From Hazenella coriacea (GTDB lineage: Bacteria; Bacillota; Bacilli; Thermoactinomycetales; Thermoactinomycetaceae): a DNA stretch of 64,000 nt. How positions within the stretch are numbered: position 1 is the first letter of the stretch; every line of letters begins with the position of its first letter. Below are positions 36,509 to 45,811 of the stretch, in pieces. The stretch covers positions 124,001 to 188,000 of the forward strand of contig NZ_SMAG01000001.1 in assembly GCF_004341825.1 (NCBI RefSeq), written 5' to 3'. The notes beneath the pieces are model-generated. The model was not told where the DNA came from. It worked only from the letters and a program-made list of their open reading frames with translations, and searched no databases. Made by a program: the position numbers and the translations under genes.

Positions 36509-37867
36509 CTATGAGCGGATCAAAGCTTTTTGATCGAAAAAAGCTGAGGTTTTGAGCTCTACGGATGCAGTTTTACGTTCTTTCTCAAGCTCTTTTTCTT
36601 TGAGCTGCTGCTCAAGAGCAAATATATAAACAAACATATCTAAGGCATCTTCTTTTTGGGAACTAGTAGCTAATTCTTTAATACGAACAATTGGATCACG
36701 CATTAACTGATTCACAATGCTTTTGGTGTGTTTACGAAGCACACGTTTTTCTTGTTCACTCAGTTCAGGCAACTTACGCTCAATTCGAGCCATCGTTTCC
36801 TCTTGAATTGAAATCGCTTTCTCGCGCAAAGCAGAAATCAATGGAACCACACCCAATGTTTGTAACCAATCTTGGAATTGCTTCGTCTCATTCACAATCC
36901 AAGCTCGTACTTTTTCAGCCTCTTGCTCACGCAAACTCATATTGGCGTCAACAATCCCCTGTAAATCATCAATATCATACAGGAATACTTGATCTAGCTC
37001 ATGAACACCTGGATCAATATCCCTTGGAACCGCTATATCCATCATAAAGATTGGAGAGCGACGTTGTTGAATCGCAATCTCTACCATCTCTTTTGTTAAA
37101 ACTGCTCGAGATGCACCTGTGGAACTCACTACAATATCCGCTTCCGCCAAAGATGGAATCAATTGATCCCATGAACGAGCTTCACCATGAAACTTTTTCG
37201 CCATCTCTTCAGCTTTTTCTAGCGTCCGATTGACCACAAGCACTCGAGTCGCACCTGTAGAGTAGAAATGTTTGGCTGTAAGCTCACTCATCTTTCCAGC
37301 ACCGATCAACAAAATCGTTTTATCTGCAAACGTGTCAAACATTTTTTTGCCTAACTCTACAGCCGCATAACTAACGGAAACCGCATTTTGACCAATCTCC
37401 GTTTCAGCATGTACGCGTTTACCTAATGTTACAGCTTGTTTGAACAACATGTTAAACAAAGTTCCTGTTGTCCCCGTCGATTGTGCGGTTAAAAAGGCTG
37501 TTTTTACTTGTCCTAAAATCTGGGTTTCCCCAAGAACCAACGAATCTAAGCCACATACCACATGAAAGAGATGGTCAACAGCCTCTTGGTTCTGTTTAAT
37601 ATACAAATGATCAACGAATTCCTCTCTCGGAATACGGAACCAACTCTCTAAAAAAGATTTAGAGTAATATTCACCTGTATGCAGTTGGTCACATACCACA
37701 TAAAGCTCCATCCGATTACAAGTGCTCACAATGACACACTCAAGAATACTCTTCATATCTCTGAGACTTCTTAAGGCCATCTGAAGCCGGTCATCAGAGA
37801 AAGAAAGTTTTTCTCGAAGTTCCACTGGAGCCGTTTTATGGTTAAATCCAACGATGAGAGTATGCAT
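36509..37867 (-). CDS. hemA: Glutamyl-tRNA reductase HemA
   Basis: 452 residues. The catalytic cysteine is Cys50 in VSTCNRMELY, with GFNHKTAPVELREK at the N-terminus, the NADPH-binding GAGKMSELTAKH and the C-terminal dimerisation helix. It reduces glutamyl-tRNA to glutamate-1-semialdehyde and commits glutamate to tetrapyrroles. It is the first gene of the operon, with a sigma-A-type promoter upstream. Confidence 0.97.
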   Translation of the reverse strand: MHTLIVGFNHKTAPVELREKLSFSDDRLQMALRSLRDMKSILECVIVSTCNRMELYVVCDQLHTGEYYSKSFLESWFRIPREEFVDHLYIKQNQEAVDHLFHVVCGLDSLVLGETQILGQVKTAFLTAQSTGTTGTLFNMLFKQAVTLGKRVHAETEIGQNAVSVSYAAVELGKKMFDTFADKTILLIGAGKMSELTAKHFYSTGATRVLVVNRTLEKAEEMAKKFHGEARSWDQLIPSLAEADIVVSSTGASRAVLTKEMVEIAIQQRRSPIFMMDIAVPRDIDPGVHELDQVFLYDIDDLQGIVDANMSLREQEAEKVRAWIVNETKQFQDWLQTLGVVPLISALREKAISIQEETMARIERKLPELSEQEKRVLRKHTKSIVNQLMRDPIVRIKELATSSQKEDALDMFVYIFALEQQLKEKELEKERKTASVELKTSAFFDQKALIRS

Positions 37868-37956
37868 AAGAACTTCACCCCGAACTACAGATTAGCCAGT
37901 TTAATTAACCACTTTTAGGCTGATCTGGTACATATATTAGTCAATAATCATTTCTC

Positions 37957-37984
37957 ATTATAACACAGGCACTTTTAATCCCAA
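37957..37984 (-). promoter_or_regulatory. Promoter of the hemA operon
   Basis: Minus-strand -35 TTGGGA and -10 TATAAT, 16 bp apart, about 90 bp upstream of hemA. The -10 context CCTGTGTTATAATG is shared with the tig promoter. The rest of 37985-38118 shows no gene. Confidence 0.6.
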
Positions 37985-38118
37985 GCTTCACCTGTGAACA
38001 CATTTTGAAGCCCCGTTGTTATATACTATGACGTTTTCGCATAAATAGAGTTCTAACTCAACCTAATCAAGTAATTCATGGAAACCATAAAGCAATTCCT
38101 TCCAGTCCTTTCACTTAT

Positions 38119-38344
38119 AACTCTACATGAGCATTTTTAGTCACAAATGGATCTAGATCCCATCGGGTCGCTGTTTCTCTATCTCACTCTCATAGCGTGT
38201 ACGCAAAAGTCGCTCGTCAGAGAAATATCTCCCCTCCTAGCTAGGTTCATTGAATCAAGCTACCCAATTTCTAATTGATTCCAGTTGTTTTGCTCAAGTC
38301 GAGTTATAAAACGCAACTGACTGTCAAAACTCTATACCCATTCT
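38119..38344. repeat. Dispersed intergenic repeat, copy B
   Basis: The part from 38151 aligns to copy A (12651-12841) over its whole length, including the final CTGTCAAA...ACCCATT block. The leading AACTCTACATGAGCATTTT is shared with copy C only. It ends 35 bp before the start of the ABC substrate-binding gene, so its right end may supply that gene's leader. Confidence 0.8.
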
Positions 38345-38378
38345 GTGGTTGGGACCACATAAGAAGAGGTGGTTGAAT

Positions 38379-39392
38379 TTGAAAAAGAAATTCCGTTGGC
38401 TTCGGTTGTCAATCATAGTATGCCTTTTCTTCAGTTTAGTAGCCTGTATGGGGAGCAACTCGCAGACTGGACTTACCAAAGTGAAACTGGTCGAAGTGAC
38501 CCACTCCCTCTTTTATGCCCCTCAATATGTAGCGATAAGTAAAGGATTTTTTGCCGAAGAAGGCATCGAAATCGAGTTAAGCAATGGAGATGGTGGAGAC
38601 AAAACCATGACAACCCTCGTCTCTGGACAATCGGATATCGTTTTAGTTGGAGTAGAAGCTGGAATATATGTGACTGCTCGTTCCCAAAATCAGTCCACAG
38701 TCGCCTTTGCTCAATTAACCCAAACTGACGGAACCTTTCTCGTCTCTCGAACACCCATCGATTCTTTTGATTGGAGTATGCTCAAAGGAAAGACTTTACT
38801 AGGCCAACGCCGTGGAGGAATGCCTGAAATGGTGAGTGAATATGTACAAAGAAAAAACGGAGTGATTCCTCATCAAGATGTCACCATTATTCAAAATGTA
38901 GAGTTTAAAAATCTGGGTACAGCCTTTGCCGCAGGTACAGGAGACTTTGCTCAACTATTTGAACCTGTCGCCTCTAAATTAGAAAAAGAAGGCAAAGGGT
39001 ATATCGTCGCCTCCTTCGGGACAGATAGTGGTCGTGTTCCCTACACTTGTTATTTAACCAAAAAGAGCTTCCTAGATCAAAATCCCGATCTTATCAAACG
39101 TTTTACTCGCGCCATCTACAAAGGACAACAATGGGTTGAGACTCACTCCACAGAAGAAATCACCCTAGTGATGAAAGAACACTTTCCTGATACAGATCCA
39201 GAGATTCTCGCACGTGTGATGGATCGATACAAAAAGCAAGGTTCCTACGCAACCCATCCACAAATCGATGAAGCTGAATATAACCATTTATTAAATGTGA
39301 TGCAACAATCAGGTGAACTACCTAAAAGAGTTCCTTTTTCGCAACTGATTGATACAAAGATCTCTACAGAGATCATGAGCGAAAGTCAGTAA
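38379..39392 (+). CDS. ABC importer substrate-binding lipoprotein (NMT1/THI5-like)
   Basis: About 337 residues from a TTG at 38379, which has AGAGGTGG 6 bp upstream; longer alternatives lack a site. Lipobox LVAC puts the lipidated cysteine near residue 23. The NMT1/SsuA-type fold shows HSLFYAPQYVAISKGFFAEEGIEIEL and the second-lobe RRGGMPEM region. Family members bind the thiamine precursor HMP, sulfonates, nitrate or riboflavin. The ligand cannot be fixed from sequence; no TPP riboswitch is visible upstream. Confidence 0.88.
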   Translation: MKKKFRWLRLSIIVCLFFSLVACMGSNSQTGLTKVKLVEVTHSLFYAPQYVAISKGFFAEEGIEIELSNGDGGDKTMTTLVSGQSDIVLVGVEAGIYVTARSQNQSTVAFAQLTQTDGTFLVSRTPIDSFDWSMLKGKTLLGQRRGGMPEMVSEYVQRKNGVIPHQDVTIIQNVEFKNLGTAFAAGTGDFAQLFEPVASKLEKEGKGYIVASFGTDSGRVPYTCYLTKKSFLDQNPDLIKRFTRAIYKGQQWVETHSTEEITLVMKEHFPDTDPEILARVMDRYKKQGSYATHPQIDEAEYNHLLNVMQQSGELPKRVPFSQLIDTKISTEIMSESQ

Positions 39393-39535
39393 AAACTCTA
39401 TATGAGCATTTTATCTCGTTGGGTCGCTGTTTCTCTGTCTCACTCTCGTAACCTATAAGAAAGCCGTTCGTCAGAGAATCATCTCCCTTCCTAGGTTCAT
39501 GGGATTAAACAGCTTGATTTCCAATTCATTTAAAA
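39393..39535. repeat. Dispersed intergenic repeat, copy C
   Basis: AACTCTATATGAGCATTTT, then GGGTCGCTGTTTCTCTGTCTC, CGTCAGAGAATCATCTC and CCTAGGTTCAT in the same order as copy B; it lacks the last ~60 bp. It fills the gap between the substrate-binding gene and its ATPase. With copy B it brackets the 38379-39392 gene in direct orientation. Confidence 0.75.
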
Positions 39536-39553
39536 ATAAAGGGGTGATCACCA

Positions 39554-40324
39554 GTGGCTTCCCCTTATGCCATAGAAGTAAACAACTTAACCCATACCTT
39601 TATGACCCCAAAAGAAGAAAGGGTAGCTCTACAATCGATTTCTCTCCAAGTATTGCCCGGGGAATTCTTAGTCATTGTAGGAACCAGTGGCTGTGGAAAA
39701 AGTACTCTTTTATCCCTGATTGCAGGATTACTACAGCCTACCTATGGTGAAATTCTTCTAAATGGAAAAAAAACCACCCATCCTTCATCTTTGACAGGAT
39801 ATATGCTACAAAAGGATGGATTACTTGAATGGAGAACGGTCAAACAAAATATGATTTTGGGCTTACAGATTCAAGGTCAGGCAACAGAAGAACGAATTCT
39901 CCATGCTCAACAATTACTCACCCAGATGGGTCTGAGTCATGTAATCCACCAATATCCTTCCCAGTTATCGGGAGGAATGAGACAAAGGGTCGCCTTAGTT
40001 CGAACCCTCGCCATTCAACCTGAAATCCTCCTCCTCGATGAACCCTTTTCCGCCTTAGATATCCAAAACAAATTACATCTTGAAGAACTTTTGACACTCG
40101 TCTTACAGAATCACCAAAAAACAACGGTCTTAGTTACTCATGATTTAGAAGAAGCGATTGCCTTAGGAGATCGGATTGTAGTCTTGGGAGGACATCCCGG
40201 TGAAGTTCGTCAAGTAATCCAAGTTCCTGATGAAATTCGCCAATGTCCCCCTATGAAAACGAGAGGTCATCCGTTCTTTCGCCCACTATTTGAAGATTTA
40301 TGGCGGGAGGTGGAAAAAAAGTGA
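39554..40324 (+). CDS. ABC importer ATP-binding protein (SsuB/TauB/ThiZ type)
   Basis: 256 residues from a GTG with AAAGGGGTGATC upstream. Walker A GTSGCGKST, Q-loop MLQKDGLLEWRTV, signature LSGGMRQR and Walker B LLLDEPFSALD with the H-loop VTHD are intact. This subfamily energises nitrate/sulfonate/HMP importers. Its stop overlaps the permease start by 4 bp. Confidence 0.93.
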   Translation: MASPYAIEVNNLTHTFMTPKEERVALQSISLQVLPGEFLVIVGTSGCGKSTLLSLIAGLLQPTYGEILLNGKKTTHPSSLTGYMLQKDGLLEWRTVKQNMILGLQIQGQATEERILHAQQLLTQMGLSHVIHQYPSQLSGGMRQRVALVRTLAIQPEILLLDEPFSALDIQNKLHLEELLTLVLQNHQKTTVLVTHDLEEAIALGDRIVVLGGHPGEVRQVIQVPDEIRQCPPMKTRGHPFFRPLFEDLWREVEKK

Positions 40325-41136
40325 ACCCCTTAAAACCTACAGTAGCGCACAGCCCTGCTTATGTTGCTTATTTACGTCACTTGAAACGAACCCAATGGTT
40401 GGTTTGGACCATCCGTTTAGCGATCCTGATCATTTTTCTTTCTTTATGGGAATGGAGTACTCAAACAGGATGGGTAGATCCTTTTCTCTTTAGTAGTCCA
40501 ACTCTTGTTTGGCAACAAGCGGTTCAACTTGCTCAAACAGGAGAGCTTATCAGTCATATCTTCCTAACAGCCAGTGAAACAATCATTGGCTTCTTATTAG
40601 GAACCGCTGGCGGGATTGGACTCGCCACTTTGATCTGGTCTTCCCCATTTTTCTCGCGAATTCTGGATCCTTATCTAGTCGTTCTGAATAGTATGCCCAA
40701 AGTAGCCTTAGGACCTTTTTTCATTGTCACCATTGGAGCAGGTTTTGGTTCGATTCTAGCGATGGCAGTAGCAATCACTATTATTATCACAACTTTGGTG
40801 ATTCACACCAGCTATCAAAATGTTGATGAAAGCTATTTGATTGTTGCCAGGTCTTTAGGAGCAACTCGATCCCAGATTTTCCGTATGATTATTTTTCCCG
40901 CTTGTATTCCTGATATGATCGCCTCTTTGAAAGTAAATGTAGGGTTAGCTTGGGTTGGAGTGATTGTTGGAGAATTTCTAGTCTCTAAGGGGGGATTAGG
41001 CTATCTCATTATGTACGGGTTTCAAGTCTTCAACCTTAACTTAGTTATGTTAAGCCTAGTTGTCATCGCACTAATTGCCACGATCATGTATCAACTCATT
41101 TCTTGGTTAGAACAGTACCTGCTCCAAAAGCAATAA
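40321..41136 (+). CDS. ABC importer permease (SsuC/TauC/ThiX type)
   Basis: 271 residues from the GTG at 40321, chosen because GGGAGGTGG lies upstream and it overlaps the ATPase stop (GTGA). Six membrane spans and the EAA loop (SLGATRSQIFRMIIFPACIPDMIASLK) match this permease group. Completes a three-gene importer with 38379-40324. Confidence 0.93.
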   Translation: MNPLKPTVAHSPAYVAYLRHLKRTQWLVWTIRLAILIIFLSLWEWSTQTGWVDPFLFSSPTLVWQQAVQLAQTGELISHIFLTASETIIGFLLGTAGGIGLATLIWSSPFFSRILDPYLVVLNSMPKVALGPFFIVTIGAGFGSILAMAVAITIIITTLVIHTSYQNVDESYLIVARSLGATRSQIFRMIIFPACIPDMIASLKVNVGLAWVGVIVGEFLVSKGGLGYLIMYGFQVFNLNLVMLSLVVIALIATIMYQLISWLEQYLLQKQ

Positions 41137-41173
41137 AATATCGGTGGTGTCAATAAGGTTGTTTAATCAAGTA

Positions 41174-41383
41174 TCAAAGCTCGATTTCCCCTCTCCATGA
41201 GCTTGTATCTTGCAAAGAATAAAAAAGTTCGCTCCACCCTTCGACTCCGGGAGGAGGCAAAAGGATCGAAGTCTCTCCGAGAAGAGTTGCCTCCTCATTT
41301 CCTTCATCGAAAGGTTCTACTAAGGTGTGGTACAAAGTCATTTCGTGCGAAAGATCAACTCCTAACTGTGGGTATTTCGACAC
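41174..41383 (-). CDS. Possible small protein or fragment
   Basis: Sixty-nine-codon frame from a GTG with no ribosome binding site. The composition is protein-like (EPFDEGNEEATLLGETS), but no family is recognised. A 10-bp perfect inverted repeat GAGGAGGCAA / TTGCCTCCTC (41251-41260, 41287-41296) lies inside, so the stretch may instead be structured DNA or RNA. The rest of the 41137-41510 gap has nothing clear. Confidence 0.25.
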   Translation of the reverse strand: MSKYPQLGVDLSHEMTLYHTLVEPFDEGNEEATLLGETSILLPPPGVEGWSELFYSLQDTSSWRGEIEL

Positions 41384-41510
41384 ACTAATAAAGTATATAA
41401 GTTAAGTTAAGGATTCCGAGAAAAGAACAGCTTTCATAGGAAATCTATCAACCTTCATCGACTGTATGGTAAGATAATAGAAAAAATATGGTAAGGAGAG
41501 ACTCCAACCC

Positions 41511-41984
41511 ATGCAATCGAAAGTGATAGGTTTACTTCTCGTTCTTTTCGGACTCCTCCTCTTGATTGTTAAATTTGAGTGGGCTCCATTAACCTCTTTT
41601 CTTAGCTGGCCTTTTCTACTTTTTTTAGGTGGAGCCTTATTAACATTTCTCGGATTTATTCGAAAAAAACCTCAACTTGTTTTCTTGGGTACAATTATGG
41701 GTGGATGTGGACTCTATATTTGGGGACTTAAATACGAGATCGATGGTTGGCCTGACCACTGGAGCTTCATCGTAGTGATCCTTGGGATCGCCTTTTTGTT
41801 ACAATTTGGAGTTAGTAAAAATAAATCGACAGCCCTCATCGGTGCCATGATTCTTCTAGCTGGACTCTTTGCTTGGCCCGGTATTACTGACATCCCTATA
41901 CTTGCACCCATGACATCGATGGTCCATTCTATTTGGCCGATCTTTATTGTCACACTAGGAACCGTCTTACTCCTAAAAAAATAA
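41511..41984 (+). CDS. Multi-pass membrane protein with LiaF-like N-terminal layout
   Basis: 157 residues with about six short hydrophobic segments separated by tiny polar turns, and an AAGGAGAG site upstream. It resembles the small transmembrane modules of the LiaI/LiaF/DUF5668 type, without their C-terminal domain. Its function is unknown. It precedes the methionine aminopeptidase gene by 111 bp. Confidence 0.65.
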   Translation: MQSKVIGLLLVLFGLLLLIVKFEWAPLTSFLSWPFLLFLGGALLTFLGFIRKKPQLVFLGTIMGGCGLYIWGLKYEIDGWPDHWSFIVVILGIAFLLQFGVSKNKSTALIGAMILLAGLFAWPGITDIPILAPMTSMVHSIWPIFIVTLGTVLLLKK

Positions 41985-42095
41985 TTGTTATAATGGGAGA
42001 CGATACAAACCCATTTGGACAAATATCGACTCCTCATGGTACATTCACATGATTAAGCAAGACGGTCAACCATAAAAGTATTGGAGAATCAAAAA

Positions 42096-42842
42096 ATGAG
42101 TTTAATTAAAACCAAAGAGGAAATTCAAAAAATGAAAGTAGCGGGATCATTACTCGCTGCTTGTCATCGTGAACTAGCCAAACGAATTCAACCCGGTGTT
42201 ACCACATGGGATATTGATCAATGGGTGGAACAATATCTAGCTCAACATGGAGCGTCCCCTGAGCAAAAAGGATATCTGGGTTACCCCTATGCGACCTGTG
42301 CTTCGATCAATGAAGAAGTTTGCCATGGCTTCCCCAGAAAAAAACCCTTAAACGATGGAGATATTGTTACCATCGACATGGTTGTGAACCTCGATGGGTG
42401 GTTAGCGGATTCGGCATGGTCTTATGCAGTAGGGAAAGTATCTCCAGAAGTAGAGCAACTTCTTCAAATCACTCATCAAGCTTTGTACAAAGGGATTGAA
42501 CAAGCGATTCCTGGTAATCGGATTGGCGATATCTCACATGCGATCCAAACACACGCAGAGTCAAACGGTTTATCTGTCGTCCGTCCCTTCATCGGGCATG
42601 GGATCGGACAACGGATTCATGAACAACCAGAAGTTCCTCATTACGGACCACCTGGAAAAGGACCTTTACTCAAAGAAGGTATGGTTCTCACGATCGAGCC
42701 TATGCTCAACCTAGGTAGTCACCATGTCCATGTCCTCTCAGATGGATGGACAGCAAAAACGGTAGACAATCAATGGTCTGCTCAATATGAACACACCATT
42801 GCCATTACGAATGAGGGACCACTCATTTTGACTGAACAGTAA
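42096..42842 (+). CDS. map: Type I methionine aminopeptidase
   Basis: 248 residues from the ATG at 42096 (GGAG 10 bp upstream). Metal ligands of the pita-bread fold are all visible: Asp in TIDMVV, Asp in ADSAWSY, His in PFIGHGIG, Glu in LTIEPM and Glu in YEHT; CHGFP supplies the substrate histidine. It removes initiator methionine. It is not in the ribosomal-protein operon, so it may be a second copy; that cannot be seen from this window. Confidence 0.94.
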   Translation: MSLIKTKEEIQKMKVAGSLLAACHRELAKRIQPGVTTWDIDQWVEQYLAQHGASPEQKGYLGYPYATCASINEEVCHGFPRKKPLNDGDIVTIDMVVNLDGWLADSAWSYAVGKVSPEVEQLLQITHQALYKGIEQAIPGNRIGDISHAIQTHAESNGLSVVRPFIGHGIGQRIHEQPEVPHYGPPGKGPLLKEGMVLTIEPMLNLGSHHVHVLSDGWTAKTVDNQWSAQYEHTIAITNEGPLILTEQ

Positions 42843-42872
42843 TCCTTCCAATCAGAAATTGAGTATCCATAT

Positions 42873-42914
42873 AAAAAAGTAGGTTTCCACTTCAATGGGT
42901 AAACCTACTTTTTT
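42873..42914. terminator. Bidirectional terminator between map and the permease pair
   Basis: Stem AAAAAAGTAGGTTT / AAACCTACTTTTTT with a mid-stem mismatch and a loop of about 10 nt; A/T runs on both sides. Confidence 0.9.
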
Positions 42915-42956
42915 ATATGATCTTTTGCCATTCTTGCCTTTAACAGCTAATCTTTA

Positions 42957-43874
42957 TCACATATAAGGGTATTTGCTATACTGCTGTCTGTACTTCCTTT
43001 CTAATCCCTTAGACAGCAAATAAAAGGATAAGAGAAGGAGTAAATAACTTCCTACCAAAATGCCCATCAACCATGGATAAACGACAATATAGTTCTGATC
43101 CTGTCCGATCAATCCTAACCATTCAAAAGTCTTCGATAAATACTCGATTCCAAATTGATCTTCTCGAACATTTGTACCACCTAAAAAAATATGGAGTACA
43201 CTTAACTGTCCGATGAGATTAAGGACCAGAATCATTTCAAACACAAACATCATGATCAGATCTTCTTTTAGGGCTGGAAGGATATGCTTACGAATGATCC
43301 AACCCCGACTGGCTCCCATCGTTTGCGACACAAGAACAGATAAACGCTCTTTGAGTAATAAAGTCTTTTCTTGTACTGATGCACTGATGGCAGGGATTCC
43401 AAATAGAGCCATCACGATACATTGAATCAAAACAGCTATCCAAATGGGTTGTTCAGGCTCCATAAAAGGAAGGAGAATGATGTACAAAAGAAGAATCTGA
43501 GGAATCGCTCCTAAATAACCGATGGATAAACCCCGACTGACTTCTTTCCCATTCATTCCTTGATAGAGACCAATGAAAAAGCCAAATAACAATCGGATCA
43601 AAGCGACTAGCAAAGTAATAAATATCGTATATTTCAAACCATGTAGCAGTAAAGAGAAAATATCGCGTCCGAGACGATCCCGTCCCAACCAATGCTCTTC
43701 TGATGGAGGGGCTGGAGTTAATTTCAGTTCTCCAGTAGGTGACAGTTCCAAAATCTTTGCATCTGTAATTGTATAGGGAGCAATCCAGGGACCGATGATG
43801 GCTAGTACGATAAAAATGCTAGTTAATACTCCTCCGATCCACAAAGGTAGATTGAATGATTTTACTTTAATCAT
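42957..43874 (-). CDS. Oligopeptide-type ABC permease (OppC/DppC-like)
   Basis: 305 residues from the ATG at 43874 (AAAGGGGG upstream). N-terminal membrane segment, LGRDRLGRDIFSLLLHGLKYT (the DppC-type GTDxxGRD motif), and an EAA-like loop TMGASRGWIIRKHILPALKED. It forms the second subunit of a permease pair with the overlapping upstream gene. No ATPase or binding-protein gene is adjacent, which is unusual. A decayed copy lies at 44997-45811. Confidence 0.85.
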   Translation of the reverse strand: MIKVKSFNLPLWIGGVLTSIFIVLAIIGPWIAPYTITDAKILELSPTGELKLTPAPPSEEHWLGRDRLGRDIFSLLLHGLKYTIFITLLVALIRLLFGFFIGLYQGMNGKEVSRGLSIGYLGAIPQILLLYIILLPFMEPEQPIWIAVLIQCIVMALFGIPAISASVQEKTLLLKERLSVLVSQTMGASRGWIIRKHILPALKEDLIMMFVFEMILVLNLIGQLSVLHIFLGGTNVREDQFGIEYLSKTFEWLGLIGQDQNYIVVYPWLMGILVGSYLLLLLSFYLLSKGLERKYRQQYSKYPYM

Positions 43875-44745
43875 GAGCAATCCCCCTTTCACACCCAGTA
43901 ATCAACAGGCGCAAACAGATGACATTGAATCCATAAATGATGATGAGCATCCACAAAAGATTAATTAGTTCAAATTCACCAGCATAATTGTGATAAATCC
44001 AAATGATTCCTGGGGAATTAAATAACGTTTCCACGATAAATAAGTTGGCGATCATAATCGAACTGATTTGATGAATATTCGTTTTGAGATAAGGGGAAAC
44101 ATTACGAAAAACATGGTCTGTATAAATCGACCAACGACTCAATCCTTTCGCTTTCGCGGTTAAAATATAGTCTTCGGTTAACTCCTGATAGGTTTGCTTG
44201 GAAACTATGCGGGTCACATAGGCGAAAGGCAGATAAAATAAAATAATCAAAGGAAGCAAAATGGCTGTATCCTGATCTGTCGTATATACCTCAGCCACCA
44301 GCACATCGGTCATTTCTAGGATCCAGATCACTAGTAGTTGAAGCAAAATAACGGCCAAAAAGTCAGGCACGACCGAAGTAAACTCTAGCACACTTTTCAT
44401 CCAACCTTGTTTACGAGCGATCCACATCCCGGTTAACATTCCACTAAACACAGCTAACAATCCTGTCCCCACTAAACTAATCAGTGAGAATAAAAAATAT
44501 GAAACACCATCTGTCAACCAAGAATAACCTTCAACTTTTTCTCCATAAATTTCTCTATGATAGGTCAAACTTTCTCCTGAAAATAATCCTATCAGATAAC
44601 TTTGAATAAAATGCAGCCAGTCTTTTACCAGATGTAAGATCGTCATCCCTTCATTGAGCTTCATAAAAAAAGGAATCCACTGAGGTAATTGAGCCACAAG
44701 AAAAACAAAACTGACTAACAACATAGTCTGCAAAAGCCATTTCAC
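43867..44745 (-). CDS. Oligopeptide-type ABC permease (OppB/DppB-like)
   Basis: 292 residues with six membrane spans. The EAA-type loop (DYILTAKAKGLSRWSIYTDHVFRNVSPYLKT) is followed by VETLFNSPGI, as in OppB. It overlaps the OppC-like gene by 8 bp. Together they would form a channel, but the ATPases must come from elsewhere. The last ~85 residues are duplicated in a truncated pseudogene at 45804-46061. Confidence 0.85.
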   Translation of the reverse strand: MKWLLQTMLLVSFVFLVAQLPQWIPFFMKLNEGMTILHLVKDWLHFIQSYLIGLFSGESLTYHREIYGEKVEGYSWLTDGVSYFLFSLISLVGTGLLAVFSGMLTGMWIARKQGWMKSVLEFTSVVPDFLAVILLQLLVIWILEMTDVLVAEVYTTDQDTAILLPLIILFYLPFAYVTRIVSKQTYQELTEDYILTAKAKGLSRWSIYTDHVFRNVSPYLKTNIHQISSIMIANLFIVETLFNSPGIIWIYHNYAGEFELINLLWMLIIIYGFNVICLRLLITGCERGIAHD

Positions 44746-44996
44746 CTAACCAACACCCCCATCACACTCTCAAATCCCACATAAAATATCCTCAAATTCC
44801 AAAGTTCAGTCAATTCCGATTTCTTTCACCTCTAAAAAAAGAAAATTATACAACTAATTCTATTACTTATTAACTTTGTTTTCTATATTTATAGTAAAAA
44901 AAATCGAACCTCTTTAGTGATTCGACCAGATCGTAGTTCATCTATCTAAAACTCACTTGTCTCCTATGCTTAGGATCGCCAACAACAATCCCGAGA

Positions 44997-45811
44997 TCAA
45001 AGATAAGGATATTTATTATATTGATGTTGATACTTTTTTTCTAATCCTTTTGAAAGTAGATAAAAGGATAGGAGAAGAAGCAAATAACATCCTACTAAAA
45101 TCACCATCAGCCACGGATAAACGAGAATATAAGCCCGATCTTGTCCAATCAAACCTAACCATTCAAAAGTCTTTGATAAATATTCACTATAACCACGAAC
45201 CTCTGTACCACCCAAAAAAATATCAAGCACACTTAACTGTCCGATCAAATTAAGCACCAGAATCATTTCAACCACAAACATGATAATGAGATCTTCTTTT
45301 AACGCTGGTGCACAGCTCCACTAACCGCTGGAATTCCAAAAAGAGCCATAATGATTACTTGTATAAGAACTGCTTGCCAAATGGGTAGTTCTCCATATTT
45401 AAAAGGGAGGAGAATCACGTACAAGAGAATAATCTGAGGAATCGCTCCCAAATAACCGAGCGAGAAGCGCCACCCCACAGGCTTCCCATTGATCCCTTGA
45501 TATAAACCAATGCTAAATCCAAATAGCAACCGAACAAAAGCGACTAGCAAAGTAATGAATACCGTATATTTTAAACCATGTAATAGTAAAGAGAGAATAT
45601 CGCGTCCAAGCCGATCTCGCCCCAACCAATGCTCTTCTGAGGGAGGGGCGGGAGCTACCTTCCATTCTCCCATTGGCGGATGATCCAAAATCTTTTCATA
45701 TGTAATCTCATAGGGAGCGATCCATGGACCAATGATCGCCAATATGATAAAACAACTCGTCAATATTCCTCCGATCCACAACGGCCAATTAAACATTTTT
45801 TCTTTATTCAT
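44997..45811 (-). pseudogene. Decayed duplicate of the OppC-like permease
   Basis: The N-terminal part (from ATG 45811) reads in frame to a stop after GIPAVSGAVHQR; the C-terminal part resumes in another frame at PALKEDLI and runs to the end as ...NKYPYL. Compared with the intact copy (42957-43874), about 94 bp around the EAA loop are missing, which shifts the frame at about 45300. Identity with the intact copy is high over both parts, so the duplication or its conversion is recent. Confidence 0.9.

Noticed and set aside
38150-38344. Thiamine (TPP) riboswitch upstream of the NMT1-type importer
   Set aside because: I looked for the TPP consensus because family members can carry HMP; the interval is the dispersed repeat and shows no TPP-aptamer elements.
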